DNA of 64,000 nt from Lewinella sp. IMCC34183 (GTDB taxonomy: Bacteria > Bacteroidota > Bacteroidia > Chitinophagales > Saprospiraceae), in NCBI RefSeq assembly GCF_003390915.1, contig NZ_QMEM01000002.1, positions 62,001 through 126,000 on the forward strand. Direction: 5' to 3'. Position numbers and translations under genes: made by a program. The first letter of the stretch is position 1. Each line of letters opens with the position of its first letter. The notes beneath the pieces were generated by a model that made no database searches, had not been told where the DNA came from, and saw only the letters and a list, made by a program, of their open reading frames with translations. Below are positions 24,747 to 34,092 of this stretch, in pieces.

Positions 24747-25445
24747 CTAGGGGCACGCCCAGACCCAGTCACTCAACGGGAACCTCGGCCCACCATAATT
24801 GAAGTGCCACCACTCCGTGCGGATGGTGGAGAAGCCGTGCCGGAGCATGGCCTCCTGTAGGATGCGCCGGTTCTCCGGCACCGGGGCGGGCAGGTCGGTC
24901 GTGGTAGTGTAGGCGGCCTCGCCGAAGAAGTCGTAGGGCGTGCCCATATCCAGCTCCTCACCGGTCGCCAGGTCCACGATGGTCAGGTCGGCCGCGGCGC
25001 CCCGGCTGTGCACGCTCCCCTTGGTGGGGCGAGCGACGTATCGGGCGTCGGGCAGCACGTCCCAGAGGCGCTGCTGGTAGGGACCCGGCCGGTAGCAGTC
25101 AAACATCTTGAGCCCCAGGCCCCGGCTGCGCAGGTCCTGCTGTACCGCGAGCAGGGCCCGGGCCACCTTCGGCCGGTAGAAGCAGCGGCCGCAGTCGTAG
25201 ATCTGCTGCTTCATAAAATTGCTGTCGGTGGCGTAGCGCAGGTCGAGCGCGAAGGACGAATCGAGCCGGACGAGCTCCGTCCAGGCGGTGCTGTCGTAGT
25301 CCGGCGGCAGGGGGGCCGGGGGAAGTGGGGGCGGCGGAGGTTCTACGGCCACGGGAAAGGCAACCGGCGGGGCGGGCGGATCGGCCGCGGGTCCGCAGGC
25401 GCAGAGTAATGACAACAGCAATAAGGCGCGGAACGGATGGGCCAT
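24747..25445 (-). CDS. VanX-like D-Ala-D-Ala dipeptidase lipoprotein (M15D)
   Basis: From ATG 25445 the 232-residue protein has a signal peptide with lipobox LLCAC, then a Pro-rich spacer, then an M15D domain: CYRPGPYQQRLW near residue 110, the zinc motif SVHSRGAAADLTIVD near 137 (HxxxxxxD) and EWWHFNYGG near 214 (catalytic Glu and third His). It hydrolyses D-Ala-D-Ala, recycling peptidoglycan peptides in the envelope. It lies 13 bp from the BCCT gene on the same strand. The 5' end is close to the divergent symporter promoter. Confidence 0.88.
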   Translation of the reverse strand: MAHPFRALLLLSLLCACGPAADPPAPPVAFPVAVEPPPPPLPPAPLPPDYDSTAWTELVRLDSSFALDLRYATDSNFMKQQIYDCGRCFYRPKVARALLAVQQDLRSRGLGLKMFDCYRPGPYQQRLWDVLPDARYVARPTKGSVHSRGAAADLTIVDLATGEELDMGTPYDFFGEAAYTTTTDLPAPVPENRRILQEAMLRHGFSTIRTEWWHFNYGGPRFPLSDWVWACP

Positions 25446-25520
25446 GGGCGCGTAAAATATGGGATTTTGGCCGGGCATCCCGGTGACCGGTGTACTTTGG
25501 AGCCTGCTTCACCCGTCCCT

Positions 25521-27077
25521 ATGCCCCTTCCCCGCAACAGCCTGCCCCTTCTTTTTCTCGGCCTGCTCCTGGGTGGGGCGGCCGCCTGGCTGTACTTCTT
25601 CACCGAAGACGCGGTCCACTGGCCTGCCTTCGTAAGCATGGCCGTCTTCTACGCGGTGATCTACTACATCGGTGCCCGCGCGGCCGACCGGCGGCGGGGG
25701 GAGGACAACGACGCCGACGGTATGATGCTGGCCGGCCGCAGCCTGCCGCTTTACGTGGCCATCTTCACCATGAGTGCCACCTGGGTGGGCGGCGGCTTCA
25801 TCAACGGTACCGCCGAGTACACCGCCACCCAGGGACTGGTGTGGGTGCAGGCCCCGTGGGGCTACGCCCTTTCGCTGGTGGTGGGCGGACTGTTCTTTGC
25901 CCGGACCATGCGCCGGCGGCGGTACCGGACCATGCTCGACCCCCTTACCGAACGGTACGGCGAGCGGGTTACTGCCCTGCTGTTCCTGCCGGCCCTGACC
26001 GGGGAGCTGTTCTGGACCGCCGCTATCCTGACCGCACTCGGGGCCACCTTCGGCACCGTACTGGGCGTTGACCTGACCACCGCCATCCTCCTGTCGGCGG
26101 CGATCGCGGTGGCCTACACCGCCCTCGGCGGACTGTGGGCCGTGGCCCTGACCGACGTCGTGCAGCTGCTCATTCTATTCCTGGGGCTGGCACTGATCGT
26201 ACCCTTCGCCCTTTCCTACACCGGGGGCCTGGCGGCTACGTATACTGCCTACTCCGACAAATTCGGTGCCGCCGCCAGCCTGCTGCCCTCGCGGGAGGCC
26301 CTCGGGGCCGCGTACTGGACGTGGTGGGACTACGCCCTCCTCCTGGTCTTCGGCGGCATTCCGTGGCAGGTCTACTTCCAGCGGGTGCTGGCGGCCCGCG
26401 ACGAGGATACCGCCGTGCGGCTCAGCCTGATCGCGGGCGTCGTATGCCTGCTGGCCGCCGTGGCGCCGGTACTGATCGGTATGGTGTCGGCCACGGTCGA
26501 CTGGTCGGCCCTGCCCGCCGGACCGCCGCCCGATGCCAGCGCCACCCTGCCCTGGGTGGTCCGGTACCTGACCAACCCGGTCGTTGCCGTGGTAGGGCTC
26601 GGCGCGGTAGCCGCGGCCGTGATGTCGAGCGTGGACAGCAGCGTGCTCAGTGCAAGCAGCATGGGCGTCTGGAACGTGTACAAACCGCTCATCAAACCCG
26701 ACCTGCCCGACGACCGTCTCGCCACGCTCATCCAGCGGTGCATCTGGATCGTGGGCGTAGCGGCCACGCTGATTGCCTTCCAGGTGCAGAGTGTTTACGC
26801 CCTGTGGTTCCTGTGTTCCGACTTCGTGTACTGTCTCCTCTTTCCGGCACTCGTTTGCGCGCTCTTCGATCCTCGGGCGAATCGCTACGGGGCGCTGGCG
26901 GGCTTCGGGGTGGCCGCCCTGCTGCGGTTCGGCGGCGGCGATGCGACCCTCGGGCTGCCGGCCTTCCTCCCCTACCCCGCCGACTTCCCCTTCCGTACCA
27001 CCGCCATGCTGGCCGGGCTGCTCAGTAGCGCGATCGCCTCGCGCCTCGCCCCGGAGGAAGAAAATGCCCGGGTATAG
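25521..27077 (+). CDS. sodium:solute symporter, high-affinity choline transporter (CHT1)-like
   Basis: From ATG 25521 the protein has 518 residues and about 13 membrane segments. TMSATWVGGGFINGTAEYT near residue 91 and the following WVQAPWGYALSLVVGGLFFA are close to the corresponding segments of animal CHT1 (SLC5A7), which differ from most bacterial SSS members. LDPLTERYGERV and GELFWTAAILTALGATF keep the match. Choline is thus the likely substrate, by similarity to known family members. An upstream extension to 25437 would overlap the divergent lipoprotein start. Confidence 0.88.
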   Translation: MPLPRNSLPLLFLGLLLGGAAAWLYFFTEDAVHWPAFVSMAVFYAVIYYIGARAADRRRGEDNDADGMMLAGRSLPLYVAIFTMSATWVGGGFINGTAEYTATQGLVWVQAPWGYALSLVVGGLFFARTMRRRRYRTMLDPLTERYGERVTALLFLPALTGELFWTAAILTALGATFGTVLGVDLTTAILLSAAIAVAYTALGGLWAVALTDVVQLLILFLGLALIVPFALSYTGGLAATYTAYSDKFGAAASLLPSREALGAAYWTWWDYALLLVFGGIPWQVYFQRVLAARDEDTAVRLSLIAGVVCLLAAVAPVLIGMVSATVDWSALPAGPPPDASATLPWVVRYLTNPVVAVVGLGAVAAAVMSSVDSSVLSASSMGVWNVYKPLIKPDLPDDRLATLIQRCIWIVGVAATLIAFQVQSVYALWFLCSDFVYCLLFPALVCALFDPRANRYGALAGFGVAALLRFGGGDATLGLPAFLPYPADFPFRTTAMLAGLLSSAIASRLAPEEENARV

Positions 27078-27147
27078 GGGGAAAAGACGGTAACAGACCA
27101 AGAAAAAAATCGTTGTGGGAACAAAAATGTTCGTATCTTACTTGTAG

Positions 27148-27190
27148 CAATTGGACTTAGTCCATCAATTGTCTTTCCTAGTTAGCTTTG
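27148..27190 (+). promoter_or_regulatory. dyad plus -7 box TAGCTTTG before the small secreted protein
   Basis: CAATTGGAC (27148-27156) is mirrored by GTCC and CAATTG (27160-27171), giving a dyad centred near 27158. TAGCTTTG at 27183-27190 matches TAnnTTTG exactly and ends 34 bp before the ATG. No clear -33 box is seen; the dyad overlaps its expected place and may bind a regulator. Confidence 0.4.
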
Positions 27191-27224
27191 ATTATTGGCC
27201 TTTTGGCCCACACGAACAACACAC

Positions 27225-27584
27225 ATGAAATTGTTTTCCTCCCCGTTCATGCTGGCGGCGGTGTCTATCATATATATGATAGGTGATGCAGTACAGCAGT
27301 CTTACTTCGCCGACGATGCCCCGCCGGCCATCGTTCGCCGTTCCTCCGCCCACAAGATCATCCCCATACCCAGCGACGTACTGCGCCTGCGGGACGCCAG
27401 TGCTCCCGATCGCAGCACCTTCGGGGCCACTACGGTGTCGCTGGTCCATGCCATGCGACCGGTAGCCCACCCGGCACCGGTCTACGGAGGGAACGATTGT
27501 CCAACGGCCGCGGCCACGGATTCACTCTCGCCGGTCGAGGTGCTTTCCACAAGCCCTTCGGAGTACGGCCTGACCGGCCTCTAG
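27225..27584 (+). CDS. small secreted hypothetical protein
   Basis: ATG 27225 opens a 119-residue protein with a signal-peptide-like N-terminus (MKLFSSPFMLAAVSIIYMIG). The rest is Pro/Ser/Ala-rich without repeats or a known domain, and has a single cysteine. I do not recognise a family. Support for being real comes from the signal sequence, the exact -7 box upstream and the AT-rich leader. It converges with the flavoprotein gene, with a 4-bp overlap. Confidence 0.5.
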   Translation: MKLFSSPFMLAAVSIIYMIGDAVQQSYFADDAPPAIVRRSSAHKIIPIPSDVLRLRDASAPDRSTFGATTVSLVHAMRPVAHPAPVYGGNDCPTAAATDSLSPVEVLSTSPSEYGLTGL

Positions 27585-28822
27585 TCCGCCTCCCGCGCGT
27601 CCATAGCTTCGCCGATCAGCCAGCCCCCCGTCCAGGCCGCCTGAAAGTTGAACCCGCCCGTGATGGCATCAATATCCAGTACCTCACCCGCCAGGTATAG
27701 GGTCGGATAGTGCTTTGACCGGAAATGCCGGAAATCGACTTCGCGCAGGTCCACCCCGCCCGCCGTGGTGAACTCATCCTTGTTGGTGGCCTTGCCGGTT
27801 ACGCGGTAGCGGCCGTCGGTCAGCTCTTCGGCGAGCCGGCGGAGCTGTGCGTTGGACAGTTGCGCCCACTGCTGGTCCTCCGGGATCTCCGCGGCGCGTA
27901 CCAGCGACTGCCAGAGACGGGCCGGCAGCTCCACGGGGCTCCGCGTACTCATCTGTTGCCGGCTGCGATCGTCCCGTGCCCGCGCAAGCTCCTCGAATAC
28001 ATCGGTGGTCCGCCGGGCCAGCCAGTTCACCGCTACCTCGAACGCATAGCCCCGGGGATGCAGGTGACGTGCCCCCCAGGCACTTAGCCGCAGAATGGCC
28101 GGGCCGCTCAGTCCGCGGTGGGTAACGAGGAGCGGTCCTTCCGCACTCAGTCCGTCCCCGGTAGCCCGCACGGCAGCCCAGGGCAGGCTGATACCGGCCA
28201 AGCCGGCCAGGCGGGCATCCTTTATGTTGAGCGCGAAGAGAGAAGGTACCGGGGGGACGATCGTATGCCCCAGTTCCGCCAGTAGTTTCCAGACCGCCGG
28301 ATTACTACCCGTCGTTACTACCAAGGTATCGGCGGAAAACCGCTGGTCACCCGCCTCTACCGTCCAGGAAGGGGCAGCATCGGGGCGGCGGGGCGCAGGT
28401 GCAAGGATTCGGGTTACGCGGGTGCCGGTCACTACGCCAATGCCCAGCCGGCGCGCTTCTCCCCACAGGCAGTCGACGATGGTACGCGAATCGTCCGACA
28501 CCGGGAAGATCCGACCGTCCTCTTCGATCTTGAGTTCGACGCCCCGGTCGGCGAACCATCCCATGGTATCACCGCAGGCGAACTTATGAAAGGGGCCCAG
28601 CAACTCCCGCCCTCCGCGGGGATAGAATTTGACGAGCTCTTTCGGCTCCCAGCAAGCGTGGGTGACGTTGCACCGGCCACCCCCGCTGATGCGCACCTTC
28701 TCCAGCACGGAACGGCCCCGTTCCAGGATGGTGACCCGCCCGCCGGGCCGGCGCTCCGCAATACGGATAGCGGCAAAAAAACCGGCGGCTCCCCCGCCCA
28801 GGATAAGCGTGTCTGCGTGCAT
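27581..28822 (-). CDS. BaiN/HI0933-type FAD-dependent oxidoreductase
   Basis: From ATG 28822 the 413-residue protein begins MHADTLILGGGAAGFFAAIR, a FAD-binding GxGxxG site, followed by SGGGRCNVTHACW near residue 46, the hallmark of the HI0933 family, and ends with an AGEVLDIDAITGGFNFQAAW segment (shortened here to its core) and GG near the C-terminus. The family is abundant; some members reduce bile acids or act as unknown oxidoreductases, so substrate is open. The ATG at 28891 would add residues with no Rossmann match. It is divergent from the methyltransferase. Confidence 0.9.
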   Translation of the reverse strand: MHADTLILGGGAAGFFAAIRIAERRPGGRVTILERGRSVLEKVRISGGGRCNVTHACWEPKELVKFYPRGGRELLGPFHKFACGDTMGWFADRGVELKIEEDGRIFPVSDDSRTIVDCLWGEARRLGIGVVTGTRVTRILAPAPRRPDAAPSWTVEAGDQRFSADTLVVTTGSNPAVWKLLAELGHTIVPPVPSLFALNIKDARLAGLAGISLPWAAVRATGDGLSAEGPLLVTHRGLSGPAILRLSAWGARHLHPRGYAFEVAVNWLARRTTDVFEELARARDDRSRQQMSTRSPVELPARLWQSLVRAAEIPEDQQWAQLSNAQLRRLAEELTDGRYRVTGKATNKDEFTTAGGVDLREVDFRHFRSKHYPTLYLAGEVLDIDAITGGFNFQAAWTGGWLIGEAMDAREAD

Positions 28823-28907
28823 CTGGATAGCGTAAAACCCAAAGGTATGCGGTTGGAGCGGACCGGCCGGGACGATACCTTTCCGGTCCACTCAACCCAA
28901 CGCTGTA

Positions 28908-29477
28908 ATGGCTACCCCACCCCCCGAACGCTTAGCCGCCATCGAACGGGCGGCAAAAGATCTTCGATTTACCATGTCATCGGACGATCGCCTCGGACCG
29001 TTGCTCACAACCCTGGCCGCCAGCCGGCCCGGTGGACGTCTGCTGGAACTCGGGACCGGGCTGGGGCTGTCCCTGGCGTGGCTGGTACAGGGGATGACCG
29101 CGGATACGACTATTGTCTCCCTGGACAACGATCCGCGACTGACGAACGTAGCGTCCGAACTGTTTGCCGACGACGAGCGCGTACGCATCGTAACAGCCGA
29201 CGGCGGCAGCTGGCTCGAAACCTACGATGGCCCCGCCTTCGACTTCATTTTCGCCGATACCTGGCCCGGCAAATACACGCATCTGGAAGAGGCGCTGGCA
29301 CGACTGCGGCCCGGCGGCTTGTACCTCATCGACGATATGCATCCGCAGCCCAACTGGCCCGAGGGGCACCACGAACGCGCGCAGCAGCTGCTGGCTACCC
29401 TGCGCCGGCACCCGGATCTATACCTCACGGAACTGGACGTAGCGACCGGGCTCGTGCTGGCCGCTAAATCTGCCTGA
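28908..29477 (+). CDS. class I SAM-dependent methyltransferase
   Basis: The 189-residue protein has LLELGTGLGLSLAWL near residue 46 (SAM motif I), IVSLDNDPRL near 68 (acidic residue binding ribose) and DFIFADTWPGKY near 109, as in O-methyltransferase family 3-like enzymes (COG4122). LIDDMHPQPNW follows. It probably methylates a small molecule, but the acceptor is unknown. Its 3' end overlaps the MATE gene on the other strand by 14 bp. Confidence 0.87.
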   Translation: MATPPPERLAAIERAAKDLRFTMSSDDRLGPLLTTLAASRPGGRLLELGTGLGLSLAWLVQGMTADTTIVSLDNDPRLTNVASELFADDERVRIVTADGGSWLETYDGPAFDFIFADTWPGKYTHLEEALARLRPGGLYLIDDMHPQPNWPEGHHERAQQLLATLRRHPDLYLTELDVATGLVLAAKSA

Positions 29478-30855
29478 GCTTCCAGCGCCCGCGGCGGAAC
29501 AGAACGATCGCCACGACCGCCAACACGAATTCGGCAATTACCACCGCCCAAACGACTCCGGTGACCGCGTAGCCCAGGGAGACGGCCAGGTAGTAGCTTA
29601 GGGGGATTTCGAGTAGCCAGAAGCAGACAAAATTGAGCAACGAGGGCGTGAGGGTGTCCCCCGCCCCGTTGAAGGCCTGGATCGGGATGAGCCCAAGACC
29701 GAATAACACATAGCCCGCGGCGAACACCTGAAGGGCTGCGATGCCGTACCCAACGGCTTCCGGATCCTGGGTAAACGCCCGCACCAGCGGCCCCGCCAGC
29801 GTATAATAGCCGATAGAAAGCACGGCCAGGTAGACGGTAGTGAAGCCCAGTGTCCACCACACGCCCCGTTCGGCCCGCAGGGGACGTCCGGCCCCGAGGT
29901 TTTGCCCGACGAAGGTAGCCGCGGCGTTGGACAAGCCCCAGGCGGGCAGCAGCGTGAACAGGATCAACCGGATCGAAACCGTGTAGCCCGCGACGGCCGC
30001 GGCACCGAAACTGGCTACTATGCGCGCCAAAAAGATCCAGCTGGCGGATCCGATCAGGTACTGGAAGGCTCCGCTCGCCGCGATACGAAGGATGCGCCGC
30101 TGCATGGCAAGGTCGAGTCGCCACCCGCGCGGGGCGATGCGGACCACGGAACGGCCGCCAAAGAGAATATACAGTTGGTACACCACGCCTATGCCCCGGC
30201 CGAGCGTGGTGGCGAGTGCTGCCCCCTCTACTCCGTAGGCCGGAATCGGTCCCCAGCCGAAGATCAGCAAGGGATCGAGGACGATGTTGATCCCGTTGGA
30301 GATCCACAAGACCCGCATGGCCGTGGCGGCTTCTCCGGCGCCCCGGAATACCCCGTTCAGCAAGAAGAGCAGCATGATGATCCCGTTGCCGGCGAAGAGG
30401 ATACGGGTATAGCCCGCGCCGGTGGCCACTACCCGCTCTCCGGCCCCCATGAGCCGGAGCAGGTCCGGGGCGTAATACGTGCCTGGCACGGCAATGACCA
30501 GACTGACCAGGAGGGCGAGAACGATCGACTGCCCCGCGGCGCGGCTCGCCAGTGCGGTATTCTTCTCCCCCACGAAGCGGGCGATGAGCGCCATCGGCGC
30601 CAGGCTCAGACCGACGCCGATGCTGTAGATGAGGGTCATCATCACCTCGGTCAGCCCTACCGTAGTGAGCGCCTCGGTGCCCAGCCGCCCGACAAAAAAG
30701 GTATCGACGAGGGCGAAGACACTCTCCATGGCCATCTCCAGCATCATGGGGATGGCCAGCAGGATGATCGACTTCCGGATACCGCCGGAGGTATAATCGT
30801 AGGCATCGCCGCGGACGGCAGAGGCCAAGAGCTGAAGGAGACGGTTGGAGCGCAC
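29464..30855 (-). CDS. MATE family efflux transporter
   Basis: The protein has 463 residues from GTG 30855 and about 12 membrane segments. The two halves show MATE signatures: LAIPMMLEMAMESVFALVDT near residue 34, VGRLGTEALTTVGLTE, and in the second half NAAATFVGQNLGAGRPLRA near 310. MATE pumps expel cationic drugs or metabolites against Na+ or H+. A TTG at 30891 would start inside the secY terminator hairpin, so the GTG start is better. The gene follows the ribosomal block but is separated by that terminator. Confidence 0.9.
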   Translation of the reverse strand: MRSNRLLQLLASAVRGDAYDYTSGGIRKSIILLAIPMMLEMAMESVFALVDTFFVGRLGTEALTTVGLTEVMMTLIYSIGVGLSLAPMALIARFVGEKNTALASRAAGQSIVLALLVSLVIAVPGTYYAPDLLRLMGAGERVVATGAGYTRILFAGNGIIMLLFLLNGVFRGAGEAATAMRVLWISNGINIVLDPLLIFGWGPIPAYGVEGAALATTLGRGIGVVYQLYILFGGRSVVRIAPRGWRLDLAMQRRILRIAASGAFQYLIGSASWIFLARIVASFGAAAVAGYTVSIRLILFTLLPAWGLSNAAATFVGQNLGAGRPLRAERGVWWTLGFTTVYLAVLSIGYYTLAGPLVRAFTQDPEAVGYGIAALQVFAAGYVLFGLGLIPIQAFNGAGDTLTPSLLNFVCFWLLEIPLSYYLAVSLGYAVTGVVWAVVIAEFVLAVVAIVLFRRGRWKLRQI

Positions 30856-30870
30856 GGAAGAGGGTCGGGA

Positions 30871-30905
30871 AAACAAAAAGCGGGTGCCCAATTCAGGACA
30901 CCCGC
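30871..30905 (-). terminator. rho-independent terminator after secY
   Basis: On the minus strand GCGGGTGTCC (30905-30896) pairs with GGCACCCGC (30888-30880) around a short loop, followed by TTTTTGTTT (30879-30871). It lies 25 bp after the secY stop and closes the ribosomal block. Confidence 0.85.
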
Positions 30906-30930
30906 TCGGTAAGCTATTAGATTTTAAAGG

Positions 30931-32301
30931 CTAGAAATCGGCACCGATCTGCTGCATCCGGCTACCGGTTCCCCGGCCCTGCAGACGCCCCTCTTTGGAG
31001 AGACCGTCGTACTTCCGCATGAGCAGGTACGTATCGATTTGCTGCAGGGTATCGAGTACTACGCCTACCATGATGATGAGCGAAGTACCGCCAAAGAAGA
31101 TGGCGAACTGCTGGTTGACGCCAAGTCCAGCCACGAAGGCGGGAAGGATGGCGATCAGGCCCAGCAGAATAGATCCGGGCAACGTGATACGGCTGGTGAT
31201 AGAATCGATGTATTCCTCCGTTTCGGTACCGCCACGAACACCGGGAATAAAGGCGTTCTGCCGCTTCAAGTACTCGGTGTACTGGCTGGGGTTAACCACC
31301 AGGGCGGTATAGACGTAAGTGAAGGCAACGACAAGCACGAAGTATACGATGTTGTAGACCGGTGAGGTGAAGTCGTTGAACTGCAGTGCGAGCCAGCTGG
31401 TCTCCGCATCGCCACCGGCGAAACCGGCGAGGCTGGCGGGTACGAACATCAGCGCCTGGGCGAAGATGATCGGCATTACGCCGGAAGCGTTTACTTTCAG
31501 GGGAATGTAATCGCGAGCGGTGGTGGAGGGTGCGGCACCCTGGCCACGACCAACCATGCGCTTAGCGAACTGGATCGGAATCTTGCGTACCCCGGTAACG
31601 ATCATGACGGTAGCCATGGTCACGAGGAAGAAACCGAGCATCTCCAGCACGAAGATGAGCAGGGCGCCGGCCTGGAGGCGCGACTGAAGCTCGAATCCGA
31701 GGGCCGCCGGTAGTCCGACGATGATGCCCACGGTGATCAGCAGCGAAACACCGTTACCGATACCGCGGTCCGTGATCCGCTCTCCCAGCCACATCGCGAA
31801 GATGGTGCCGGTAGAAAGGATGATAATACCGGAGATCCAGAAGACCGACTCGGAAACAGCGGGGCTTACACCGCCCTGGGAGCGGATGTAGGTGAGGTAA
31901 CCGGCACCCTGCACGAGGGTAATGGCCACCGTCAGGGCCCGCGTGATCTGGGTCAGTTTCTTGCGGCCCGACTCCCCTTCCGTCTTCTGAAGCTTCTGGA
32001 AGTAGGGGACGGCAAAACCGAGCAGCTGCACGATAATGCTGGCCGTGATGTAGGGCATGATACCCAGGGCCATGATCGAGGCGTTATTGAACGCACCGCC
32101 GGTGAACAGATTGATCAATCCCAGCAGGTCGTTGGCGTCGCCACGGCTGTTGAGGCTGGCCTGCAAGGCTTCAATGTCGGCTCCGGGGAGTACGACGAAA
32201 GAACCAAGACGGTATACGGCCATAAGGGCGAGGGTGAAGAGGATGCGGTTGCGCAACTCATCGATCGACCAGATATTTTTAATATTCTCGAATAACCTCA
32301 T
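30931..32301 (-). CDS. secY: preprotein translocase subunit SecY
   Basis: The 456-residue protein has ten membrane segments, with the SecY signatures GSFVVLPGADIEALQ near residue 31 and QLLGFAVPYFQKLQKTEGESG near 93 (shown here only in part), and a FIPGVRGGTETEEYID cytosolic loop near 340 that contacts the ribosome. It forms the protein-conducting channel with SecE. It is the last gene of the spc-type cluster, 11 bp after rplO, and is followed by a terminator. Confidence 0.97.
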   Translation of the reverse strand: MRLFENIKNIWSIDELRNRILFTLALMAVYRLGSFVVLPGADIEALQASLNSRGDANDLLGLINLFTGGAFNNASIMALGIMPYITASIIVQLLGFAVPYFQKLQKTEGESGRKKLTQITRALTVAITLVQGAGYLTYIRSQGGVSPAVSESVFWISGIIILSTGTIFAMWLGERITDRGIGNGVSLLITVGIIVGLPAALGFELQSRLQAGALLIFVLEMLGFFLVTMATVMIVTGVRKIPIQFAKRMVGRGQGAAPSTTARDYIPLKVNASGVMPIIFAQALMFVPASLAGFAGGDAETSWLALQFNDFTSPVYNIVYFVLVVAFTYVYTALVVNPSQYTEYLKRQNAFIPGVRGGTETEEYIDSITSRITLPGSILLGLIAILPAFVAGLGVNQQFAIFFGGTSLIIMVGVVLDTLQQIDTYLLMRKYDGLSKEGRLQGRGTGSRMQQIGADF

Positions 32302-32312
32302 GGCAAATACTT

Positions 32313-32759
32313 TTAGGCGGTGGTAATGCTACCACCGGCTTTCTCGATGGCTTCCTTTGCGCTGGCGCTGACGGCGTGGGCCGTGATCGTCAGTGCGCTG
32401 GTCACCTCCCCATTGCCAAGCACCTTGTACCGGTCATTCTTCTTGATGATTCCGGCGTCGTAGAGCGACGTGGGAGTGATCTCGGAGAGGCCGTGCTTTT
32501 CGCTGATGGCCTGGAGGTTTTCCAGATTCAAAGCTACGTATTCTACCCGGTTCGGGCTATTGAATCCGCGCTTGGGCAGGCGCATTTGCAGGGGCATCTG
32601 ACCGCCCTCGAAGTTACGCTTGCTCTTGTAACCGCTGCGGGACTTGGCTCCCTTGTGGCCACGGGTGGAGGTACCACCGCGTCCGGAGCCCTGTCCGCGG
32701 GCAATCCGCTTTCCGGACTTCGTGGAACCGGCGGCGGGCTTGAGATTATTGAGTTGCAT
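32313..32759 (-). CDS. rplO: 50S ribosomal protein L15
   Basis: The 148-residue protein starts [20 protein letters not shown] and continues with the Gly/Arg-rich [17 protein letters not shown] tail that threads into 23S rRNA, then [17 protein letters not shown]. Both are L15 hallmarks. Length is normal. It lies 150 bp after rpmD, a larger gap than most in this block, and 11 bp before secY. Confidence 0.97.
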   Translation of the reverse strand: MQLNNLKPAAGSTKSGKRIARGQGSGRGGTSTRGHKGAKSRSGYKSKRNFEGGQMPLQMRLPKRGFNSPNRVEYVALNLENLQAISEKHGLSEITPTSLYDAGIIKKNDRYKVLGNGEVTSALTITAHAVSASAKEAIEKAGGSITTA

Positions 32760-32909
32760 GGATGAGTTTTTTATATCGCTTGGTCGGGGCGGGCGGCACC
32801 GGCGCGCAACTTTCCGGGGGCAATGTACCGTCGGAGAAAGAATAACGGAAAAGGATCCGTAATCATTTCAGCGAGAGGCCAGCCAATGTCGGGAAAGTGG
32901 GAGCCTGAG

Positions 32910-33083
32910 CTACTCTACGACTACGAGGTGGGCGACCTTGTTAACCATTCCGCGGATGACGGGCGTATCCTCGCGCTCTACGGTCTGGTGCATTTTTTTG
33001 ATGCCCAGGGCCTTGATGGTATCCTTCTGTCCCTTGGGACGGTCGATGACGCTCTTGACCTGGGTGATTTTAATCGTTGCCAT
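32910..33083 (-). CDS. rpmD: 50S ribosomal protein L30
   Basis: The 57-residue protein MATIKITQVKSVIDRPKGQK... has the L30 core (KITQVKS, then KALGIKKMHQTVEREDTP and a final VAHLVVVE). ATG 33083 is the start; longer frames extend into the spacer after rpsE. Its place between rpsE and rplO is the standard spc order. Confidence 0.95.
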   Translation of the reverse strand: MATIKITQVKSVIDRPKGQKDTIKALGIKKMHQTVEREDTPVIRGMVNKVAHLVVVE

Positions 33084-33132
33084 TATTCGGTGGTTTGAGT
33101 TCCGACGGAGTCGGGACGACTGGGGAAGAGAC

Positions 33133-33714
33133 CTAGCCTTCGAAGAGCTTCTCCATCGAGATACCCCGCTGCTTCGCGATGGTCTGCGGGCTGCGCAGCT
33201 TCTGGAGCGCGTCAATGGTGGCTTTGATCACGTTGTGGGGGTTGGAAGAGCCCTGCGACTTGGCAAGCACGTTGTGCACACCACAGATATCGAGGACGGA
33301 GCGCATGGCACCACCGGCGATTACACCGGTACCCTCGCTGGCGGGCTTCAGGAGAACCTTACCGGCTCCGTACTTACCGAGCTGCTCGTGGGGGATGGTC
33401 CCTTTGTAGAGGGGCACCTTAATCATGCTCTTGCGGGCTACGTCCGTGGCCTTCTGAATGGCTTCGGAGATATCCTTCGATTTACCGGTACCGTGTCCGA
33501 CCTTGCCTTTACCGTCGCCTACGACGACGATGGCGGCGAAGGTGAACGTACGACCGCCCTTGGTTACTTTGGATACCCGGTTAAGGGCTACCATCTTTTC
33601 CTTCAGGTCGGATTCGTGCTGGTCACCACGATTGTTACGACCGCGGTTGTCGCGGCCATCACGGCGGTTACGGTTGTTGCCGCCGCCGCTGCTGTTGTTT
33701 CTGTTGTCAGCCAT
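33133..33714 (-). CDS. rpsE: 30S ribosomal protein S5 with disordered N-terminal extension
   Basis: The 193-residue protein has the S5 double-stranded RNA-binding fold from about residue 36 ([20 protein letters not shown]) and the C-terminal S5 fold ([35 protein letters not shown]). The first about 34 residues are an Asn/Arg/Gly-rich, low-complexity arm that most bacterial S5 proteins lack. S5 contributes to mRNA entry and decoding accuracy. It lies 11 bp after rplR. Confidence 0.97.
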   Translation of the reverse strand: MADNRNNSSGGGNNRNRRDGRDNRGRNNRGDQHESDLKEKMVALNRVSKVTKGGRTFTFAAIVVVGDGKGKVGHGTGKSKDISEAIQKATDVARKSMIKVPLYKGTIPHEQLGKYGAGKVLLKPASEGTGVIAGGAMRSVLDICGVHNVLAKSQGSSNPHNVIKATIDALQKLRSPQTIAKQRGISMEKLFEG

Positions 33715-33725
33715 TGGAGCTTGAT

Positions 33726-34079
33726 TTAAAGGTTGAGGCCACCCTCGCGGGCACCGTCAGCGAGTGACTTCACCCGACCGTGATACAAATAGCCACCCCG
33801 GTCAAAAAGGGCGCGTTCGATGCCGGCGGCCTTGGCACGCTCGGCGATCAGCTTGCCGACTTCCTTGGCCTGGTCGGACTTGTTGCCTTCGTTGGCGACG
33901 GCTGCCTCGTAGCTCGAAGCGCTGGCCAGCGTGTTGCCGGAGACGTCGTCGATCAATTGGGCGTAGATATAGCGGTTGGAACGGAACACGTTCAGGCGGG
34001 GCTTTTCGGCCGTACCGGTGATCTTCTTCCTTACGCGGCTGTGGATCCGCTTACGCCGCTTGAGTTTCGTTAGTTGCAT
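33726..34079 (-). CDS. rplR: 50S ribosomal protein L18
   Basis: From ATG 34079 the 117-residue protein starts [20 protein letters not shown] and has [18 protein letters not shown] near residue 31 and [20 protein letters not shown] near the end, the 5S rRNA-binding features of L18. Length is typical. It lies 13 bp after rplF. Confidence 0.97.
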   Translation of the reverse strand: MQLTKLKRRKRIHSRVRKKITGTAEKPRLNVFRSNRYIYAQLIDDVSGNTLASASSYEAAVANEGNKSDQAKEVGKLIAERAKAAGIERALFDRGGYLYHGRVKSLADGAREGGLNL

Positions 34080-34092
34080 TGCTGTTATCTTT

